From Vibrio sp. D404a (GTDB lineage Bacteria; Pseudomonadota; Gammaproteobacteria; Enterobacterales; Vibrionaceae), in the NCBI RefSeq assembly GCF_030248535.1, contig NZ_JAHGAJ010000026.1, positions 1-64,000 on the forward strand: DNA of 64,000 nt. The letters run 5' to 3'. The notes beneath the pieces are model-generated. The model worked only from the letters and a program-made list of their open reading frames with translations, was not told the DNA's origin and did no database searches. Each line of letters begins with the position of its first letter. The first letter of the stretch is position 1. Below are positions 60,256-64,000 of the stretch, in pieces. The position numbers and the translations under genes were made by a program.

Positions 60256-61656
60256 TTAGAAGTTCGCAGAGCGAGGAGTACGTGGGAATGGGATCACGTC
60301 ACGTACGTTGCCCATGCCTGTTACGTAAGATACTAGACGCTCGAAGCCTAGGCCGAAACCAGCGTGTGGCACTGTACCGTATTTACGTAGGTCGCGGTAC
60401 CAGCTCATGTGTTCAGGGTCGATACCTACTTCACGCATACGCTCGTCTAGGATGTCTAGACGCTCTTCACGCTGAGAACCACCGATGATTTCACCGATAC
60501 CAGGTGCTAGTACGTCCATAGCTGCTACCGTCTTACCGTCATCGTTAGCACGCATGTAGAATGCTTTGATGTCTTTCGGGTAGTTCTTCACGATTACTGG
60601 TGCTTTGAAGTGCTCTTCAGCTAGGTAACGCTCGTGCTCAGAAGACATGTCGATACCCCATTCAACTGGGAATTCGAACTCACGACCTGAATCTAGAAGA
60701 ATCTGGATTGCGTCAGTGTAGTCAACTTGTGCGAAGTCAGAAGAAACAAACTGCTCTAGACGAGTGATTGCCTCTTTGTCGATGCGTTGAGCGAAGAACT
60801 CAAGGTCATCACGGCACTCTTCAAGTACTGCTTTGAACACGAACTTAAGCATGTCTTCAGACAGCTTAGCAACGTCTTCTAGGTCAGCGAATGCAACTTC
60901 AGGCTCAACCATCCAGAACTCAGCTAGGTGGCGGCTTGTGTTTGAGTTTTCAGCACGGAACGTAGGACCGAACGTGTAAACCTTGCTTAGTGCACAAGCG
61001 TAAGCTTCTGCGTTTAGCTGACCAGATACCGTTAGGAATGTCTCTTTGCCGAAGAAATCTTCGTTGTAATCAACATCGCCTTTCTCAGTGCGAGGTAGGT
61101 TTTCCATGTCTAGCGTAGAAACGCGGAACATCTCACCAGCACCTTCTGCATCAGAAGCTGTGATTAGTGGAGCAGATACCCAGAAGAAACCCTGCTCGTG
61201 GTAGAAGCGGTGGATTGCTTGAGATAGGCAGTTACGAACACGCGCAACCGCACCGATTACGTTAGTACGTGGACGTAGGTGTGCTACTTCGCGTAGGTAT
61301 TCGATTGAGTGACGAGTCTTCGCCATTGGGTAAGTTTCTGCGTCTTCAACCCAACCTACAACTTTAACGTCAGTTGCAGCAAGTTCGAAGTCTTGACCTT
61401 TCGCAGGAGACTCAACAATCTTACCAGTTACTTCAACAGAGCAGCCTGTAGTCAGCTTTAGTACTTCGTTTTCGTAATTATTAAGATTATTAGGGACCAC
61501 GGCCTGAATCGGGTCGAAACAAGAGCCGTCATAAATGGCAAGGAAAGAGATTCCAGCTTTGGAATCACGACGTGAACGGATCCAGCCGCGAACAGTTACT
61601 TCACTGTCTACCGCTAGCTTGCCGCCAAGTACGTCTTTTACAGGCGCGTAAGTCAT
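60256..61656 (-). CDS. asnS: Asparaginyl-tRNA synthetase
   Basis: Encodes 466 residues, identical in length to E. coli AsnS. The start at 61656 (MTYAPVKDVLGGKLAVDSEVTVRGWIRSRRDSKAGISFLA) aligns with the E. coli N-terminus; six residues more to 61674 are possible. An OB-fold anticodon-binding domain is followed by a class II synthetase core with motif 2 FRAENSNTSRHLAEFWMVEPE and motif 3 GFGLGFERLVSYVTG near the end. It charges tRNA-Asn. Single gene. Confidence 0.97.
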   Translation of the reverse strand: MTYAPVKDVLGGKLAVDSEVTVRGWIRSRRDSKAGISFLAIYDGSCFDPIQAVVPNNLNNYENEVLKLTTGCSVEVTGKIVESPAKGQDFELAATDVKVVGWVEDAETYPMAKTRHSIEYLREVAHLRPRTNVIGAVARVRNCLSQAIHRFYHEQGFFWVSAPLITASDAEGAGEMFRVSTLDMENLPRTEKGDVDYNEDFFGKETFLTVSGQLNAEAYACALSKVYTFGPTFRAENSNTSRHLAEFWMVEPEVAFADLEDVAKLSEDMLKFVFKAVLEECRDDLEFFAQRIDKEAITRLEQFVSSDFAQVDYTDAIQILLDSGREFEFPVEWGIDMSSEHERYLAEEHFKAPVIVKNYPKDIKAFYMRANDDGKTVAAMDVLAPGIGEIIGGSQREERLDILDERMREVGIDPEHMSWYRDLRKYGTVPHAGFGLGFERLVSYVTGMGNVRDVIPFPRTPRSANF

Positions 61657-61867
61657 GTTGGTTTCATTCTCCATTGAGGGACAAATTCAACCCAATGCTA
61701 AATCACGATAGTTTTAATTTTCTGATACTTGAACAAAAAACAATCGAAACATTGAGTTGTATAAACTTTTTAAATCAATGGAACATATTACCTGTCACAC
61801 AGAGAGCTTCAACCTTTATTGTTAGTTGAAGAAAGAAATATTTCCTATATGGACTTATTTTTCTTTA

Positions 61868-61899
61868 AAGGCCGACTTTTTACTCTATTAGTCGGCCTT
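61868..61899 (-). terminator. Probable terminator of the chemoreceptor gene
   Basis: AAGGCCGAC and GTCGGCCTT form a 9 bp stem with a 14-base loop, about 25 bases after the stop on the minus strand. The T run is weak. Confidence 0.5.
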
Positions 61900-61922
61900 G
61901 TTGCAGATAAGAAGAAGCGTGA

Positions 61923-63545
61923 TTAGCTTCCTTGTTGCTTATTAGAAAGGGTAAACTGGTTGATCAAGCTCTCAAGGTGATCAGACAGCTCTTCAAGGTC
62001 GTTACTGATATCACGTGTGCTTGCCGCCGATTGAGACGTGTTATTGGCATGAGAGGTGATCGCCTCAATCTTGTTCTGTACATCCTTGGTCGCGTGGGTC
62101 GTTGACTGCGTTTGATGCTGAATATCTTGAGCGTGAGCCAATACCTGCTTCATTTCTTCAACCACACCGTTCATTTCCGCTGCAAGCGAATCGATATCCG
62201 TTGAGCTTTGGTATGCCTGAGCGCAAACACGATCGGCTGAATGAAGCGACTGTTCACTGCCTTGTTGGAATTGATGGATGATCGACTCGATGTTGCCGGT
62301 TGCTTCTGCTGTGCGAGACGCGAGGTGGCGCACTTCATCCGCCACGACAGCAAACCCACGACCTTGTTCACCTGCTCGTGCTGCCTCAATAGCGGCATTA
62401 AGCGCCAACAGGTTGGTCTGCTCTGCGATACCGTGAATCACGGTCAGGATAGAGGAGACTTCACCCGTCTGTTGATTGAGCGACTGAATCTTCTCTTTTA
62501 CCTCTTCAATACTGGTGACTAGGCTCTTGATCTCATTGCTGGCATCGTGCGCTTGGTTAGCGCTCTTGAACGCGACATCGGCTGTATGATTGATAAGGTT
62601 AGAGGCTGTAACGGTGGCTTGCTCTGCACTTACTTGCTGCGCTTGAATACCCTCGATATTACTTTGAACTTCTGCGGTTTCATCTTGTTGGTCGCTAGCG
62701 GCTGTTTCAGTAATATGGGCAACACTGGTCAGTTGGTTGGCTGACGTGTTCAGCTTATGAGAGGTATCCTGAACTTGGCTCAAGCTATTCGATACGGTTT
62801 TCATAAATGAGTTAATAGCGGCAGACAAAGACCCAATCTCGTCGTTGCGTTCAATAGGCAGTCTTTCTGATAGATTTTTGTTGTCGCTTACTTGAGTCAT
62901 AAAACGCGAGGTTTGCTGAAGCGGACGAACAATGATCTTACGGATCAGTGTCATGGTAAGGGCGAAGCCGACAAACGAGATCACCGCCATAATGACGATC
63001 GCGGTAATGGTTTGAGTGTGAATCAGGTCGTTAACATGGCTCAAGTTGTACTCTAGACGAATAGCACCCAACACCTCGCCCTCAGGCGCAATATGACAAG
63101 AAACGCAGTTGGTGCCTCGGTAGTTCTCGCTTGATTTCATTGGCAACGCGATGACCAAGCCTTTGCCCCAATCGGCACTGAAAGGTTCAATCACGGTTTC
63201 ACCCGCCAAAGCGCGTCTGTCTATGTCATCTTTAGGCTGCTGGTCTGCATTACCCGGACCATAGAGTTTGCTAACAGAGTCAGCTCTCAGAACACGAACA
63301 TCTTCAATGCCTTCTTGAGCCAACGCTTTGTGGCGTAGGGTCTCTTTTTGCGACATGGTGCCTGTCAGCATCATCATGTTCAGGCTATCGAAATAATTGC
63401 TGGCTTTGTCGTGCAGTTGCTCACTCAAAACTGAGTTTACAAGCTGTTTCTGTTGGCTGTATTGGAAGTATGTAGAGATAGCGAGGAGTAGGGAGAAGAC
63501 CACTGCCAGTGCTACCAGTATTTTAAACGTTATTGTTGAGCGCAT
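61923..63545 (-). CDS. Methyl-accepting chemotaxis protein with c-type heme-binding sensor
   Basis: Encodes 540 residues from ATG 63545; a GTG at 63554 would add three. A membrane helix (about 6-28), a periplasmic domain (29-178), a second helix (about 178-202), HAMP (RPLQQTSRFMTQVSDNKNLSERLPIERNDEIGSLSAAINSF) and a signalling domain with the hairpin EQTNLLALNAAIEAARAGEQGRGFAVVADEVRHLA. The periplasmic part contains CVSCH at 147-151, a c-type heme attachment motif, in the segment NYRGTNCVSCHIAPEGEVLGAIRLEY. It likely senses redox state or a gas through heme and controls CheA/CheW. Methylation sites flank the hairpin. Confidence 0.92.
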   Translation of the reverse strand: MRSTITFKILVALAVVFSLLLAISTYFQYSQQKQLVNSVLSEQLHDKASNYFDSLNMMMLTGTMSQKETLRHKALAQEGIEDVRVLRADSVSKLYGPGNADQQPKDDIDRRALAGETVIEPFSADWGKGLVIALPMKSSENYRGTNCVSCHIAPEGEVLGAIRLEYNLSHVNDLIHTQTITAIVIMAVISFVGFALTMTLIRKIIVRPLQQTSRFMTQVSDNKNLSERLPIERNDEIGSLSAAINSFMKTVSNSLSQVQDTSHKLNTSANQLTSVAHITETAASDQQDETAEVQSNIEGIQAQQVSAEQATVTASNLINHTADVAFKSANQAHDASNEIKSLVTSIEEVKEKIQSLNQQTGEVSSILTVIHGIAEQTNLLALNAAIEAARAGEQGRGFAVVADEVRHLASRTAEATGNIESIIHQFQQGSEQSLHSADRVCAQAYQSSTDIDSLAAEMNGVVEEMKQVLAHAQDIQHQTQSTTHATKDVQNKIEAITSHANNTSQSAASTRDISNDLEELSDHLESLINQFTLSNKQQGS

Positions 63546-64000
63546 ACCGAACACATATTTTTATTAATTATAATGACGAGCATACTCTAGCGATAAAACT
63601 ATGCGGTACCTATCATAAAGGGGTAATTGTGTGACCACACTCCGATTGTGGTTATGTTTCTGTGATGTAGCAGCTTTGTGATGGAATTTTGGCGTAAAAA
63701 CGTCATAAAAATAACGCGATACGGGTGATATGTTGATCTTCTTTCAACTAATTAAATCTTTAATTGATATGTCTATCTATAGGGTTGGGCGTGTAATTAG
63801 AAATGAAAATAGCTTGTAAATATTGGTTAAAACTTTGCGATAAATGTGGCCAATAGGATCGTTTAATTGGGTTATTTAGAATATATGTGATGCTTTTTAA
63901 CTCTGATTGTTTAAATTACAGACAAATGAACAAAAAATAGCAGAAAATAAGGTTGTAACGTTGTTTTTCAGGCGTCTTTCGTTAAGATGAATTTACCTCA
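63546..64000. other. Upstream region of the chemoreceptor gene to the window edge
   Basis: 455 AT-rich bases with no recognisable gene. An interrupted palindrome ACCACA-N7-TGTGGT (63634-63652) sits about 90-110 bases upstream of the chemoreceptor start and may be an operator; the overlapping TGTGACCACAC also recalls half a CRP site. Confidence 0.5.

Overview
The window looks like a piece of a Vibrio primary chromosome, probably from the Splendidus clade or a close relative. The support is the protein content (a HexR regulator, PanP-type aspartate decarboxylase, FabV enoyl reductase, TfoX, NhaA and a VrrA-like sRNA locus), VCR-like integron recombination sites at the left edge, and E. coli/Vibrio-type gene order. 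No rRNA, tRNA, IS element, prophage or CRISPR array was seen.

Layout. 1-1250: distal end of a chromosomal integron, with two small cassettes and their attC sites. 1300-2620: a DUF6429 gene, a GNAT acetyltransferase and rplY. 2990-7560: a glycosyltransferase/DedA-LssY pair facing a PepSY protein, response regulator and histidine kinase locus. 7690-12230: radD, rsuA, a Bcr-type exporter and a DUF2913 gene, in the order radD-rsuA-bcr also found in E. coli. 12233-12780: a tandem array of 42-43 bp units. 12741-22081: a YbjT-like oxidoreductase, a triheme cytochrome c peroxidase with an upstream FNR box, a MATE exporter and an ABC transporter/lipocalin-like operon. 22358-25701: nhaA, then an OmpA-like/TolC-like pair. 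26029-30741: a VrrA-like sigmaE-dependent sRNA next to a PsrA-like TetR regulator, fadE and fabV, that is, a fatty acid degradation and synthesis block. 30800-30990: a second copy of the 42-43 bp repeat. 31072-40683: a YbjL-like transporter, grxA, an iron-type alcohol dehydrogenase, hexR, panP, a small exported protein, a LysO-like exporter and an HDOD protein. 41043-47667: tfoX, an outer membrane protein, a response regulator/hybrid kinase pair, a DUF945 protein and serC. 48006-53814: a solute-binding protein/GGDEF sensor pair, then an exonuclease and a CBS/DUF294 protein. 53963-63545: an outer membrane protein, aspC, an HD-GYP protein, a MocR regulator, a 68-residue membrane protein, asnS and a heme-binding chemoreceptor.

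Most of the window is ordinary core Vibrio chromosome with strong bidirectional terminators between convergent genes. The items most worth a second look are: the 42-43 bp repeat family, which occurs at two intergenic sites, builds a terminator arm and supplies the last codons of a gene; the VrrA-like sRNA with a good sigmaE promoter; the periplasmic binding protein/diguanylate cyclase pair; the 12 bp perfect direct repeat beside the MocR regulator; and two c-type heme proteins (a chemoreceptor and a triheme peroxidase).
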